64,000 nucleotides of DNA from Chryseobacterium lathyri (GCF_030812195.1 NZ_JAUSSF010000002.1:372001-436000); one strand, 5' to 3'; positions 26,163 to 35,232 are shown, counted from the first letter of the stretch. Numbers and translations are program-made. Notes: generated by a model from the letters alone, not told the origin.

Positions 26163-26183
26163 ACGCATGAGTAGTAAAACTCA
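26163..26183 (+). repeat. 21-nt direct repeat, right copy
   Basis: Same as the repeat at 24229-24249 except for one base in the centre (T for A). It lies upstream of the HTH pair and in front of the terminator that ends psd transcription, so the two copies bracket 1.9 kb containing exactly three genes. Confidence 0.75.
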
Positions 26184-26244
26184 TACACAAAGAGATTATG
26201 GAGGAATCAGAATAATTTCAAACTGTCAGCTTCATACAAAAAAC

Positions 26245-26276
26245 AAAAAAGGAGAAAACTTAATTTCTCCTTTTTT
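26245..26276. terminator. Terminator behind psd
   Basis: Stem GGAGAAA / TTTCTCC extended by A/T pairs on both sides, loop ACTTAA. It works in either direction and sits 22 nt behind the psd stop. Confidence 0.8.
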
Positions 26277-26298
26277 TATATTTTGATTTTATTCTGTA

Positions 26299-26952
26299 TT
26301 AATCTTTCATTTTGGCGATCACATCAATACCTCCTTTCGTAATATCTCCGATCTTGCAGATGATTTCAGTGTCTAAAGGCAGAAATACGTCCATTCTCGA
26401 CCCAAATTTGATAAACCCGAACTCATGCCCCGCTTTTGCCTGATCGCCCTCATTACAGTAGAAAACAATCCTTCTGGCTACATATCCGGCAATCTGTCTG
26501 AATACAACCTGATGATTTGTTTCTGTTTCTACAGCTACCGTTGTTCTTTCATTCTCTGTAGATGACTTTTCGTGCCATGCTACAAGATATTTTCCGGGAT
26601 GGTATTTCTTATAAATCACTTTTCCTGAAACCGGATATCGGCAGATGTGAACATTCAGCGGTGACATGAATATGGAAACCTGAATGGCCTTTCCTTTAAT
26701 AAATTCAGTCTCATCCACCTCTTTGATCATAACCACTTTTCCATCTACCGGAGCAATCACGTTTTCTCTGTGCTCAAGTATATCACGATCCGGAACTCTG
26801 AAAAACCAAAATACTAAACTGTAAACAACCAATAATGGCATAATGATGAGCAACGACCATATTTTAAGAAAATAAATAGCTAATACACTTATGATGATAA
26901 ACAGTATCGTTGCTACGGTAATCGTCCCTTTTGATTCCTTATGTAATTTCAT
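26299..26952 (-). CDS. psd: Phosphatidylserine decarboxylase
   Basis: Pyruvoyl-dependent conversion of phosphatidylserine to phosphatidylethanolamine at the inner membrane; 217 residues, the short bacterial type without the longer E. coli N-terminus. Two membrane segments at about 12-30 and 32-50 anchor it. The self-cleavage site that generates the pyruvoyl group is Gly184-Ser185 in KFGSRMDV. The substrate-side motifs APVDGKV (67-73) and SPLNVHICRYP (97-107) are intact. It starts 4 nt behind cdsA on the same strand, giving a phospholipid operon with cdsA upstream. Confidence 0.95.
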   Translation of the reverse strand: MKLHKESKGTITVATILFIIISVLAIYFLKIWSLLIIMPLLVVYSLVFWFFRVPDRDILEHRENVIAPVDGKVVMIKEVDETEFIKGKAIQVSIFMSPLNVHICRYPVSGKVIYKKYHPGKYLVAWHEKSSTENERTTVAVETETNHQVVFRQIAGYVARRIVFYCNEGDQAKAGHEFGFIKFGSRMDVFLPLDTEIICKIGDITKGGIDVIAKMKD

Positions 26953-26956
26953 GAGA

Positions 26957-27829
26957 TTAAATAAATTTTTCTAAAATAAAGTACAAATATACGACAGGAA
27001 CGCAGATTAAAAAACTGTCCAGTCTGTCCAGCACTCCTCCATGCCCAGGAATGATGTTTCCGCTGTCTTTCACCCCGAAATTTCTCTTAAGCTGGCTTTC
27101 TACAAGATCACCCAACGGAGCAAATGCAGCAACAAGGAAACCTACCACCATCCAGTTTCCACGAAGTTCGGGCTGGTAATGCTCTACAAAGTAAGATAAA
27201 ACCAACGTCAGGACAACCCCTCCTCCATATCCTTCCCAGGTTTTCTTTGGGGAGATTTTAGGGGCCATTTTATGTTTTCCGAAAAACTTTCCGGTAAGAT
27301 ATGCAAAAGTATCACTGCTCCAAATGAGGATAAATAGGAAAAGGACCTCCAGTGAAAATGTCCCTTCAAAGCTGGAAAACTTGGGCAGACCTAATGCAAA
27401 GCTGAAAGGCAATGCCACATAGATTACCGTGAATATCAGTTTTCCGCTGTCATAATATAATTCGTTGGGATATTTGAATAATGTAACCACCGCAATAGCA
27501 ATCAGAGAAATAGCCAGTATTTCGTTCAGCCTGAAATCAAAAAAGAAGTCGTGATGGAAATATCTTTTGGAAAAAACATAGTAAATAAAAATCACTAGCG
27601 GGAGTACGATCCATTTTTCATAACCTTTCCCAAACTTCATGATTTTAACGCATTCCCAGGTACCTACCAGCAGCAAAAGAGTAATCAGACCATGATACAG
27701 ATATTCCTGTCTGATAAGGTCCGGATGGATTTTGTTGATCAGCTGGGCACCCAGCGGTGTAGTGCAAAGAATGATAACGGCAACGTAAACAAGTCCGGAA
27801 ATGGTTCTTTGAATAAGGTTTTTGTCCAA
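26957..27829 (-). CDS. cdsA: Phosphatidate cytidylyltransferase
   Basis: Makes CDP-diacylglycerol from phosphatidic acid and CTP in the inner membrane, the precursor of all glycerophospholipids. The 290 residues span about eight membrane helices. The family signature is complete: SDTFAYLTGKFFGKHKMAP, then SPKKTWEGYGGG, and DSGNIIPGHGGVLDRLDS near the C-terminus with the catalytic Asp residues. It lies between the LUD gene (24 nt upstream) and psd (4 nt downstream) on one minus-strand transcript. Confidence 0.96.
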   Translation of the reverse strand: MDKNLIQRTISGLVYVAVIILCTTPLGAQLINKIHPDLIRQEYLYHGLITLLLLVGTWECVKIMKFGKGYEKWIVLPLVIFIYYVFSKRYFHHDFFFDFRLNEILAISLIAIAVVTLFKYPNELYYDSGKLIFTVIYVALPFSFALGLPKFSSFEGTFSLEVLFLFILIWSSDTFAYLTGKFFGKHKMAPKISPKKTWEGYGGGVVLTLVLSYFVEHYQPELRGNWMVVGFLVAAFAPLGDLVESQLKRNFGVKDSGNIIPGHGGVLDRLDSFLICVPVVYLYFILEKFI

Positions 27830-27853
27830 AATGTAAAATTTATAAGTTGATGC

Positions 27854-28435
27854 TTAATCTTCAAGCAGCAATAAAAACAGTTTTGTATTCGTATTGGAAG
27901 AAGTATCCAAGCTTGACTGACCTCCGCTGATGGAAGTAAGATTCTTGATATTCCCGTTCCTTTTTATTTTTCCCATTGCATCATTAAGGTTATTTACGAT
28001 CTGTGATACATTAGCCATGATAATGATTTTTCCCGGAAGTCTTGAAGAATGGTAATGCAGAATATTGTTGTGCGAAAGCATAATCCTGCCATCATAGGCA
28101 ATAAGATATTCGCAGGTAATGAAGGCAGCATCATTAGAGTGCTCCATTTCAGAAGTATAGGGTATTTTTACCACGTTCAAAAAGTTCTGAAGCTCTTTGT
28201 CCCAGCAGAAAACATTGTTAATTCCCTCTATTTTCACAATCTGGTTTAAAGTCTGTAGAGCTTCCGCTTCATCTGCACAGTAATTAAAAAAACCTCCTGA
28301 ATGCGTAAATAATTGCGCAAACTTATAGTCAAGATCCGCATTTTTCAGCGAATCCCCGAGCTTCTCCAGACTCTGTTTTTCTTCTTCCTCAGGCTGGTTG
28401 GTAAGTTTGCTTACAATCCTCTTGAATAAATTCAA
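27854..28435 (-). CDS. LUD domain protein
   Basis: A 193-residue cytoplasmic protein with the LUD/LutC-like fold (former DUF162): an N-terminal helical piece, FTHSGGFFNYCADEAEAL, VFCWDKEL and the loop AFITCEYLIAYDGRIMLS. LutC-type proteins take part in lactate oxidation with LutA and LutB, but neither is present here, so lactate utilisation should not be assumed. It is the first gene of the cdsA-psd operon, a common order in Flavobacteriia. Function in this context is unknown. Confidence 0.82.
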   Translation of the reverse strand: MNLFKRIVSKLTNQPEEEEKQSLEKLGDSLKNADLDYKFAQLFTHSGGFFNYCADEAEALQTLNQIVKIEGINNVFCWDKELQNFLNVVKIPYTSEMEHSNDAAFITCEYLIAYDGRIMLSHNNILHYHSSRLPGKIIIMANVSQIVNNLNDAMGKIKRNGNIKNLTSISGGQSSLDTSSNTNTKLFLLLLED

Positions 28436-28462
28436 CTTAATCTATTTTTAGTCAACTTTATA

Positions 28463-28470
28463 CAAAAATA
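28463..28470 (-). promoter_or_regulatory. -7 box TATTTTTG of the LUD-cdsA-psd operon
   Basis: Minus-strand TAnnTTTG, 27 nt before the LUD start and downstream of the ftsH terminator. Confidence 0.6.
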
Positions 28471-28513
28471 GAAAATAAATTACAATAGATTCTAAAAATA
28501 GTCCTTAAATATG

Positions 28514-28551
28514 AAAAAACCTGACAATTCTAAGAATGCCAGGTTTTTTTT
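28514..28551 (-). terminator. Terminator of ftsH
   Basis: Imperfect long stem (AAACCTG ... CAGGTTT with internal mismatch, loop TAA) with T runs on both sides, 20 nt behind the ftsH stop. It separates the rsfS-ftsH unit from the LUD-cdsA-psd unit. Confidence 0.8.
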
Positions 28552-28570
28552 AATATGTTTTGGAAATATT

Positions 28571-30583
28571 TTAAAGCTGAGTCGGGCTTTCCGGGGCCTG
28601 AATTTCACCTTCTTCATTCTTATCCTGAATCATCTGCTCATCGGTTTCTTTCACAGTAGAAATCGTGCTTGTAACAGGTCTTTCTGTTAACTCAGGATCC
28701 CATGCTCTTTTACCGAATATATCTTCAAGATCTTCGCGGAAGATCACTTCTTTTTCTAAAAGCTTATTCGCCAAAGCATCAAGCTTATCTTTATTCTCAG
28801 TAAGAATTCTTACTGCTCTTTCATATTGATTTTCAATGATCGATTTGATCTCTGCATCAATTTTCGTAGCAGTCTCTTCAGAATAAGGTTTCCCAAAAGA
28901 ATATTCAGACTGGCCTGAGCTGTCATAGTAAGAAATATTCCCAATATTAGGGCTTAGACCGTAAACAGTAACCATAGCCTGCGTTCTTTTTGTTACTGAT
29001 TCAAGATCAGACAATGCACCTGTCGAAATATTATTGAAAATAACCTGCTCTGCTGCTCTGCCTCCCAAAGTTGCACACAATTCGTCCAGCATTTGCTCTG
29101 TAGTCGTCAGCTGTCTTTCTTCCGGAAGATACCAGGCTGCGCCTAAAGAACGTCCTCTTGGGACAATCGTTACCTTTAAAAGCGGTGCTGCATGCTCTAC
29201 CAACCATGAGATCGTAGCATGGCCTGCTTCATGATAAGCCACCCTTCTTTTTTCAGACGGTTTGATAGCCATGTTTTTCTTCTCAAGACCTCCGATGATC
29301 CTGTCTACAGCATCAAGGAAATCCTGTTTTGTAACGGAAGTATGACTGTTTCTCGCTGCAATCAACGCTGCTTCGTTACATACATTCGCAATATCCGCAC
29401 CACTGAATCCAGGGGTTTGTTTTGCAAGGAAATCTCTGTCAACAGTATCGTCCAGCTTGATTTTTTTCAAGTGAACATCAAATATCTCTCTTCTTTCGTG
29501 TAATTCCGGAAGATCTACGTAGATCGAACGGTCAAAACGTCCGGCTCTCATCAGGGCTTTATCTAAAATATCCGCTCTGTTGGTAGCAGCCATCACGATA
29601 ACGTTAACGTCTGTTCCAAAACCGTCCATTTCTGTAAGAAGCTGGTTCAGGGTATTTTCTCTTTCGTCATTTCCTCCTGAGAAATTATTTTTTCCTCTTG
29701 CACGTCCAATCGCATCAATCTCATCAATAAAGATGATGGCGGGAGATTTAGCTTTTGCCTGAGCAAAAAGGTCTCTAACTCTTGAAGCTCCTACTCCAAC
29801 GAACATTTCTACGAAATCTGAACCTGAAAGGGAAAAGAATGGTACTTTAGCTTCACCTGCAACAGCTTTTGCCAATAATGTTTTACCAGTTCCCGGAGGG
29901 CCTACCAGAAGTACACCTTTAGGAATTTTACCTCCCAGCTTTGTATATTTTTCGGAATTCTTCAGGAAATCTACCACTTCCTGTACTTCTTCTTTAGCTC
30001 CTTCAAGACCTGCAACATCTTTAAATGTCACCTGGATTCTTTCTTTTTCGTCAAAAAGTTTCGCTTTAGATTTTCCTATTGAAAAGATCTGTCCGCCAGG
30101 ACCTCCACCTCCACCCATCTTTCTGAAAAGAAGGAAGTAGAAAAGGCCTAAGATCGCAATCCATATCAATGCGGAAACCAAGATATCCATGAACGGGTTT
30201 TTGCCTGCTCCGTAATCTTTTGTGGTTTTGATATTAGCATCTGCGGCTTTTATCTGATCAAATTTTTGAAGGAAAAGCTGAAGGTCTCCATATTTTACGG
30301 AGAAATCTGCTTTTGGGGCCATCTCGAATGCAGAAAGAGGATTGTTTTGGTTGGCCGTTTTACTGGCCATTGCTGTCTTTGCTGCTTTTGTCAGGAAAAC
30401 ATCAGCTTTCTCTGTGTCTTTGTATATGATAACGTTTTGGACCTTTCCTGCCTGCATTTCCCTAAAGAAAGCATCCTCATCAATAGATTTTGCACTGTCG
30501 CCTCCTAAAAAATTGGAACCGAAAAATAACAAAAGAGCCACGATTGCAATTGGAAAAAACCAGTTGAATCCTTTATTGTTCAT
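28571..30583 (-). CDS. ftsH: ATP-dependent zinc metalloprotease FtsH
   Basis: Membrane-bound AAA+ protease for quality control and regulated proteolysis. The 670 residues show a first membrane helix at about 8-24, a periplasmic region, and a second helix at about 134-153. The glycine-rich linker is followed by the AAA domain (Walker A GPPGTGKT at 228-235, Walker [12 protein letters not shown] near 283-293, arginine-finger region GRFDR). The zinc motif HEAGH is at 451-455. A Glu/Pro-rich tail of about 35 residues ends the protein. It starts 16 nt behind rsfS and is cotranscribed with it, the usual flavobacterial arrangement. Confidence 0.97.
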   Translation of the reverse strand: MNNKGFNWFFPIAIVALLLFFGSNFLGGDSAKSIDEDAFFREMQAGKVQNVIIYKDTEKADVFLTKAAKTAMASKTANQNNPLSAFEMAPKADFSVKYGDLQLFLQKFDQIKAADANIKTTKDYGAGKNPFMDILVSALIWIAILGLFYFLLFRKMGGGGGPGGQIFSIGKSKAKLFDEKERIQVTFKDVAGLEGAKEEVQEVVDFLKNSEKYTKLGGKIPKGVLLVGPPGTGKTLLAKAVAGEAKVPFFSLSGSDFVEMFVGVGASRVRDLFAQAKAKSPAIIFIDEIDAIGRARGKNNFSGGNDERENTLNQLLTEMDGFGTDVNVIVMAATNRADILDKALMRAGRFDRSIYVDLPELHERREIFDVHLKKIKLDDTVDRDFLAKQTPGFSGADIANVCNEAALIAARNSHTSVTKQDFLDAVDRIIGGLEKKNMAIKPSEKRRVAYHEAGHATISWLVEHAAPLLKVTIVPRGRSLGAAWYLPEERQLTTTEQMLDELCATLGGRAAEQVIFNNISTGALSDLESVTKRTQAMVTVYGLSPNIGNISYYDSSGQSEYSFGKPYSEETATKIDAEIKSIIENQYERAVRILTENKDKLDALANKLLEKEVIFREDLEDIFGKRAWDPELTERPVTSTISTVKETDEQMIQDKNEEGEIQAPESPTQL

Positions 30584-30599
30584 TTATACTTTTTAAAAT

Positions 30600-30968
30600 T
30601 TAAAATTCATATTCTATTTTGGTAATTGCCGCATCTCCCCAAAGTTCTTCAATATCGTAATATTCACGTACTTCTTTCTGGAAAATGTGCACTACCACTG
30701 TTACGTAATCTACCAAAACCCACATTGAGTTTTCGGTACCCTCTACATGCCAGGGTCTATCTTTAAGATCGTTTCTTACTTTTTTCTCAACACTTCCTGC
30801 CAATGCAGAAACCTGTGTATTGGAGTTTCCGCTACAAATTATAAAAGTTTCTGCGACAGAATTTTCAATTTTTGAAAGATCAAAAATCATTATATCTTCT
30901 CCTTTTACATCCTGGATGGCTTCAACAATTTTATCTATTAGCGCCTGCTTTTCTGCTGTTTTATTCAT
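30600..30968 (-). CDS. rsfS: Ribosomal silencing factor RsfS
   Basis: A 122-residue protein that binds ribosomal protein L14 and blocks subunit joining when nutrients run low. Family hallmarks are KGEDIMIFDLSKI, AETFIICSGNSNTQVSALA and the end region DVTVVHIF-like (DYVTVVVHIFQKEVREYYDIEELWGDA). The start at 30968 is preferred over the in-frame ATG at 30989, since that codon lies inside the -7 box at 30987-30994. It heads a unit with ftsH. Confidence 0.94.
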   Translation of the reverse strand: MNKTAEKQALIDKIVEAIQDVKGEDIMIFDLSKIENSVAETFIICSGNSNTQVSALAGSVEKKVRNDLKDRPWHVEGTENSMWVLVDYVTVVVHIFQKEVREYYDIEELWGDAAITKIEYEF

Positions 30969-30986
30969 TAAAATATCTATAATCTG

Positions 30987-30994
30987 CAAATTTA
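30987..30994 (-). promoter_or_regulatory. -7 box TAAATTTG of rsfS-ftsH
   Basis: Minus-strand TAnnTTTG, 18 nt before the rsfS start. Confidence 0.6.
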
Positions 30995-31053
30995 TTGTTT
31001 TTCTTTTACTTTAGCCTTATTTTTAGCCCTTTAAAGTCTTAAAGTTTTCTTAA

Positions 31054-31770
31054 ATGGGTCAATTATTTTATTTAAAAGAGTGTTCTTCTACTAATGACGA
31101 AATATCTCAGTTTTTACTTTACGGAAATTCAGATTTTACGGCTTTATATACATTCAACCAAACCAAAGGCCGCGGACAATACGGAAACTCATGGGCGGCA
31201 GCGGCCGGAAAAAATGTTGCGTATACACTGGCTGTTAAGGCTCAGAGCTTTCTGCTCTCAGATTTTATATTCAATTACTATACCGCAGTTGTTATCCGGG
31301 ATTTCCTTGCCAATTTGACTGATAATGACGTTAAAATAAAGTGGCCGAATGATATTATCCTTAAAAATAAAAAAATCGTCGGAATTTTAATTGAAAAGAA
31401 AAAAATTAACCAAAACAATTATTTTATCATTGGGGCAGGCTTCAATGTTCTGCAGGATCAATTTGATGAAATATCGCATGCAGGATCGCTTCTGACGCAG
31501 ACAGGACAGCTTTATGATCTTGATGATTTCGTATCAACGCTTCACGAATATCTGTCAGAAAAACTGAAAAACATTCCAACTGAACGGGAAATCATTGATC
31601 AATTCAACCGGAATTTATACCGTAAAGATGAGATCTCGGTCTTCGAGATTGAAAAAGAGAGACAAAATGGCATTATCCTGAATGCTGATGAAAAGGGAGA
31701 GATCTGGATAGAACTTGAAAAAGACGGATTAAAATCTTTCTACCATAAAGAGATTAAACTTCTTTACTGA
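31054..31770 (+). CDS. birA: Biotin--[acetyl-CoA-carboxylase] ligase
   Basis: Activates biotin to biotinyl-AMP and attaches it to the biotin carboxyl carrier protein. The 238 residues comprise only the catalytic core and the small C-terminal SH3-like domain; the DNA-binding N-terminal domain of E. coli BirA is absent, so it is a ligase and not a repressor. Motifs: SSTNDEI at the start, the adenylate loop KGRGQYGN, KWPNDIILKNKKIVGILIE and GAGFNV. It diverges from rsfS. Its last 7 bases overlap those of the convergent LptF/G permease gene. Confidence 0.94.
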   Translation: MGQLFYLKECSSTNDEISQFLLYGNSDFTALYTFNQTKGRGQYGNSWAAAAGKNVAYTLAVKAQSFLLSDFIFNYYTAVVIRDFLANLTDNDVKIKWPNDIILKNKKIVGILIEKKKINQNNYFIIGAGFNVLQDQFDEISHAGSLLTQTGQLYDLDDFVSTLHEYLSEKLKNIPTEREIIDQFNRNLYRKDEISVFEIEKERQNGIILNADEKGEIWIELEKDGLKSFYHKEIKLLY

Positions 31771-32876
31771 TTAGCTCTTTTCAGATACAAGTATAGGGTA
31801 AGCGGAAAAAATACCATATTGGGAAGCCACATGGCCACGGCCGGCGAAAGGCTTCTGTTCTCTGAAACTACTTTTAAGGCTTCAAAAGAGAAAACGAAAA
31901 CAAACGCCAGAGAAATCCCTATCGCCAGGTTGACGCCAAGGCCTCCTCTTTTTTTCTGAGACGCCAGTGAAAGTGCCAGGAATGTTAAAATAATAATAGC
32001 AACCGGCATTGAGGTTCTCTGATGAAACTCATTAAGATAAGAATTCAGGTTGCTGTTTCCCCTTTCTTTTTCCCTGTCGATGAATTTGATAAGTTCAGGG
32101 GTGGTTTTATTCTGACCAAGCAATTCGTTCGGGAAAAGCTCTTCAGGGGAATGCCCGTATTTTTTCCTCATTTCAATCCCGTTACCCAGCTTTTCAGTAT
32201 TGTCTTTATTGACGGTTTTTTCCAGGTAGTTAGTAATGATAAACTGTTTTTTAGCTTTGTCCCAATATACTTCTGACCCCTTCAGCTCATAGATCATCTT
32301 TCTGTTTTTATCAAATTTCTGATAAACAAAGCCTGAACCTCTGGTTTCCCTTTTATTCCAGGAATTCACGAAGATGTATTCTGATTTACTGAACTGGGCA
32401 GATGCCGGGCCTGTCCCCAGGATCTTTTCTTTGTTGGCGGCATTGTAGGTATAGGCTTCCAGCTCATTTTTCTTGATATTAGCCCACGGAAGCACCATAT
32501 GATTCACCACAAGCGATATCAAGGCAATAAAAAGGGAAGTATACAGGTAAGGTTTCGCAAATCTGTGGAAACTGGCCCCACTACTGATTACAGCAACAAT
32601 TTCAGTATTATTTGCCATTCTGGATGTGAAATAAATCACGGAAATAAACACAAGGATAGCCAGGAAGGTTACGACAAGGTTAATGATCCAGAACGGGTAA
32701 AAGTGAATCAGGAAATACATTACATCCAGCTTGGGATCTAATGCTTTTGCATTTTCTATTCTTGGAATTTTCTGCTGTACATCGATGACCAATACAACTA
32801 TAGACAACAATATCAGCATGAAACTGAACGTTCCAAGGTATTTTTTAATGATATATCTGTCTATAATTTTGATCAT
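31764..32876 (-). CDS. LptF/LptG family permease (YjgP/YjgQ)
   Basis: Inner-membrane subunit of the lipopolysaccharide exporter that works with the LptB ATPase. The 370 residues have one N-terminal helix after IIDRYIIKKYLGTF, two further helices before the periplasmic beta-jelly-roll domain (about 115-265), and three helices at the C-terminus. Length is that of LptG or LptF from E. coli; the sequence does not tell which partner it is, and the second permease is not in this window. It is the last gene of the unit dpm-DUF4296-tgt-permease on the minus strand, 12 nt behind tgt. Confidence 0.88.
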   Translation of the reverse strand: MIKIIDRYIIKKYLGTFSFMLILLSIVVLVIDVQQKIPRIENAKALDPKLDVMYFLIHFYPFWIINLVVTFLAILVFISVIYFTSRMANNTEIVAVISSGASFHRFAKPYLYTSLFIALISLVVNHMVLPWANIKKNELEAYTYNAANKEKILGTGPASAQFSKSEYIFVNSWNKRETRGSGFVYQKFDKNRKMIYELKGSEVYWDKAKKQFIITNYLEKTVNKDNTEKLGNGIEMRKKYGHSPEELFPNELLGQNKTTPELIKFIDREKERGNSNLNSYLNEFHQRTSMPVAIIILTFLALSLASQKKRGGLGVNLAIGISLAFVFVFSFEALKVVSENRSLSPAVAMWLPNMVFFPLTLYLYLKRANQ

Positions 32877-32888
32877 GATGTTTCTGTT

Positions 32889-34019
32889 TTAAAGTCTCTG
32901 TCTAAGAACCGGCACTACAGATTTTTTCCATTCATAGAAATCACCTGCCACAATATGCTCTCTCGCCACTTTTACAAGGTCCAAATAAAACGCCAGATTA
33001 TGTACGGACGCGATCTGTTTTGCAAGATATTCTTTTGACACAAATAAATGGCGCAGATATGCTTTTGAATATTCTCTGTCTACATAATTCGTTCCAAATT
33101 CATCCAGAGGAGAAAAGTCACGCTTCCATTTTTCATTTTTAAGATTCATTACACCTTGCCATGTGAAAAGCATTGCATTTCTGGCATTTCTGGTAGGCAT
33201 TACGCAATCCATCATATCGATACCCAAGCCGATAGATTCAAGGATATTCCACGGAGTTCCTACTCCCATAAGGTATCTTGGTTTATCTTTTGGAAGAATA
33301 TCCGTTACTTCATCCGTAATTCTGTACATTTCTTCTTCCGGTTCTCCTACAGAAAGTCCTCCGATTGCATTTCCCTCTGCTCCTGCCTCGGAGATAACTT
33401 CAGCCGATATTTTTCTAAGATCTGAATAGGTAGATCCCTGAACAATTGGGAAAAGTCTTTGTTTGTAGCCGTACATTTCTTTATTCTGCTCGGTCCACTC
33501 AATACATCTTTTCAGCCAACGGTGTGTAAGCTCCATGGATGTTTTGGCCTGATTGTATTCGCAAGGATAAGGTGTACACTCATCAAAAGCCATGAAGATA
33601 TCTGCTCCGATCTGTCTCTGGATCTCCATAGATTTTTCCGGGGTGAACATATGATAACTTCCGTCGATATGAGATTTGAACTTCACGCCTTCTTCAGACA
33701 TTTTTCTGCTTTTGGAAAGCGAAAATACCTGAAAACCTCCTGAGTCGGTAAGGATTGGCAGGTCCCAGTTCATAAATTTATGCAGTCCTCCTGCTTCCTG
33801 CATGATATCCATTGTAGGACGGAGATACAGGTGGTAGGTGTTACCCAGTATAATCTGGGCTTTAATGTCTTCTTTTAATTCTCTCTGGTGAACTGTTTTC
33901 ACACTTGCTACAGTTCCTACAGGCATAAAGATAGGCGTCTGGATCTTCCCGTGGTCTGTAGTGATCTCTCCTGCTCTTGCTTTTCCTTCAGAGGTTTTTT
34001 CTATATTAAAAAATTTCAT
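32889..34019 (-). CDS. tgt: Queuine tRNA-ribosyltransferase lacking the zinc cysteines
   Basis: Exchanges the guanine at position 34 of GUN-anticodon tRNAs for preQ1, the last tRNA step but one in queuosine synthesis. The 376 residues carry the catalytic barrel: GNTYHLYLRP, DSGGFQVFSL with the general base Asp, GGLSVGE, and GIDMMDCVMPTRNARN with the nucleophile Asp. Bacterial enzymes bind structural zinc through C-x-C-x2-C plus a His; here the region after DFSPLDE reads FGTNYVDREYSKAYL, with no cysteine, although the His in SVHNL is kept. It has an ordinary start and sits 69 nt behind the DUF4296 gene. Confidence 0.95.
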   Translation of the reverse strand: MKFFNIEKTSEGKARAGEITTDHGKIQTPIFMPVGTVASVKTVHQRELKEDIKAQIILGNTYHLYLRPTMDIMQEAGGLHKFMNWDLPILTDSGGFQVFSLSKSRKMSEEGVKFKSHIDGSYHMFTPEKSMEIQRQIGADIFMAFDECTPYPCEYNQAKTSMELTHRWLKRCIEWTEQNKEMYGYKQRLFPIVQGSTYSDLRKISAEVISEAGAEGNAIGGLSVGEPEEEMYRITDEVTDILPKDKPRYLMGVGTPWNILESIGLGIDMMDCVMPTRNARNAMLFTWQGVMNLKNEKWKRDFSPLDEFGTNYVDREYSKAYLRHLFVSKEYLAKQIASVHNLAFYLDLVKVAREHIVAGDFYEWKKSVVPVLRQRL

Positions 34020-34088
34020 TCGTATATTCTTTTAATTCACTGCCATTAATGGTCCTGCTTTGGTGGCAGAAACATTTCCGCATCATAA

Positions 34089-34457
34089 TTACCTGTTTAA
34101 AACGGGCGTGTTTCCACTGTTCTTCAACTTGTCTTGTATGTATTTATCCGCTTTCGGGTCTTTTTTCAATACTATTTTCTGTGCTTCTTCCGCAATATCT
34201 TTCATTTTGTCTCTAACGACATAATATTTAAAGCTTTCTACAAAATCATCAGATTTTACCTGGTGTGTTTTAAGGACAAACCTTGTTCCTGCTTCTAAGT
34301 TTTTGTTCTGATAAATAATGACCGCCTGATCCGTAATAGCAAGGTCGGCCAGGATCTCAGCCATCTTTTCAGGCTCGATCAGGTTTTTAGGCTTGTCGAT
34401 ATAGTCGCTGCATGAGAACATGAACAGCATAACGAAAATGAAGACCAGCTTTCTCAT
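34089..34457 (-). CDS. DUF4296 lipoprotein
   Basis: A 122-residue putative lipoprotein: MRKLVFIFVMLFMFSCSD places a lipobox Cys at position 16. The following domain (PKNLIEPEKMAEILADLAITDQAV) is the DUF4296 signature of Bacteroidota. The start at 34457 overlaps the stop of the upstream glycosyltransferase gene as ATGA, indicating coupled translation, and the longer frame is therefore rejected. Function unknown; this gene order next to a polyprenol-sugar synthase is common in flavobacteria. Confidence 0.82.
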   Translation of the reverse strand: MRKLVFIFVMLFMFSCSDYIDKPKNLIEPEKMAEILADLAITDQAVIIYQNKNLEAGTRFVLKTHQVKSDDFVESFKYYVVRDKMKDIAEEAQKIVLKKDPKADKYIQDKLKNSGNTPVLNR

Positions 34458-35170
34458 AATCTGTTGATTATTGATTTCCATTTTAAATTTAAAACTCCAA
34501 ATACAGCTTCATGAATAATGCCACCGTTCATTTTGCTTTCTCCTAAAATTCTGTTTGTAAATATAATAGGAACTTCTACAATTTTAAAACCTTTTTTAAA
34601 AGCTCTGAACTTCATTTCAATCTGAAAGCCGTATCCTTTAAGCTTCACATTATTCAGACCTATTTCTTCGAGAACTTTTCTGGAAAAACAGACAAAGCCT
34701 GCTGTGGTATCATGAATAGGAAGCCCTAAAATAAACCTTACGTATTTGGACGCAAAATAGGAAAGCAGAACACGCCCCATTGGCCAATTCACCACGTTTA
34801 CTCCTTTTGAATAGCGTGATCCTATTGCCATATCTGCATTTACGCAGGCTTCAAAAAGTTTAGGCAGATCATTTGGATTATGTGAAAAATCGGCATCCAT
34901 TTCAAAAATGTAGTCATATTTGTTTTCGATAGCCCATCTAAATCCGTGGATATATGCTTTCCCCAAACCGTCTTTCACATGCCTTACCGACATATGGAGA
35001 TGGTGTGGAAATCTTTTCTGAATTTCCCTTACTATCTCAGCCGTTCCATCCGGAGAAGAATCATCCACTACCAGAATATGAAAATCGTCCTCCAATGCAA
35101 AAACCGCGGAAATAATATTTTCAATATTTTCCTTTTCGTTATAAGTAGGGATAATGACGAGTTTTTTCAT
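34454..35170 (-). CDS. Polyprenol monophosphomannose synthase (GT2, Dpm1-like)
   Basis: Inverting GT-A glycosyltransferase of 238 residues that transfers a sugar, usually mannose, from a GDP donor to polyprenyl phosphate on the cytoplasmic face. Motifs: IPTYNEKENI at the N-terminus, VVDDSSPDGT, the metal motif EMDADFSHNP and a C-terminal IRILGESKM-type stretch (TNRILGESKMNGG). It has no added membrane domain. The start at 35170 is chosen because the -7 box at 35180-35187 lies just upstream; the longer frame to 35215 passes through it. The product would feed outer glycan or protein glycosylation; sugar specificity is inferred from family. Confidence 0.9.
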   Translation of the reverse strand: MKKLVIIPTYNEKENIENIISAVFALEDDFHILVVDDSSPDGTAEIVREIQKRFPHHLHMSVRHVKDGLGKAYIHGFRWAIENKYDYIFEMDADFSHNPNDLPKLFEACVNADMAIGSRYSKGVNVVNWPMGRVLLSYFASKYVRFILGLPIHDTTAGFVCFSRKVLEEIGLNNVKLKGYGFQIEMKFRAFKKGFKIVEVPIIFTNRILGESKMNGGIIHEAVFGVLNLKWKSIINRL

Positions 35171-35179
35171 TTCAGTTTG

Positions 35180-35187
35180 CAAAGATA
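35180..35187 (-). promoter_or_regulatory. -7 box TATCTTTG of the dpm operon
   Basis: Minus-strand TAnnTTTG, nine bases before the start codon; the transcript would be nearly leaderless. Confidence 0.6.
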
Positions 35188-35224
35188 GTTTATTTAACCT
35201 TTTTATTTTATACAAAATAATCTA

Positions 35225-35232
35225 TAATTTTG
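35225..35232 (+). promoter_or_regulatory. -7 box TAATTTTG of DUF4271-hemD
   Basis: Plus-strand TAnnTTTG that diverges from the dpm box. It lies inside the longer DUF4271 frame that starts at 35154 and so argues for a later start codon. Confidence 0.55.

Noticed and set aside
27854-28435. Lactate utilisation protein LutC
   Set aside because: Only the LUD fold is shared; LutA and LutB are missing and the gene belongs to a phospholipid operon.
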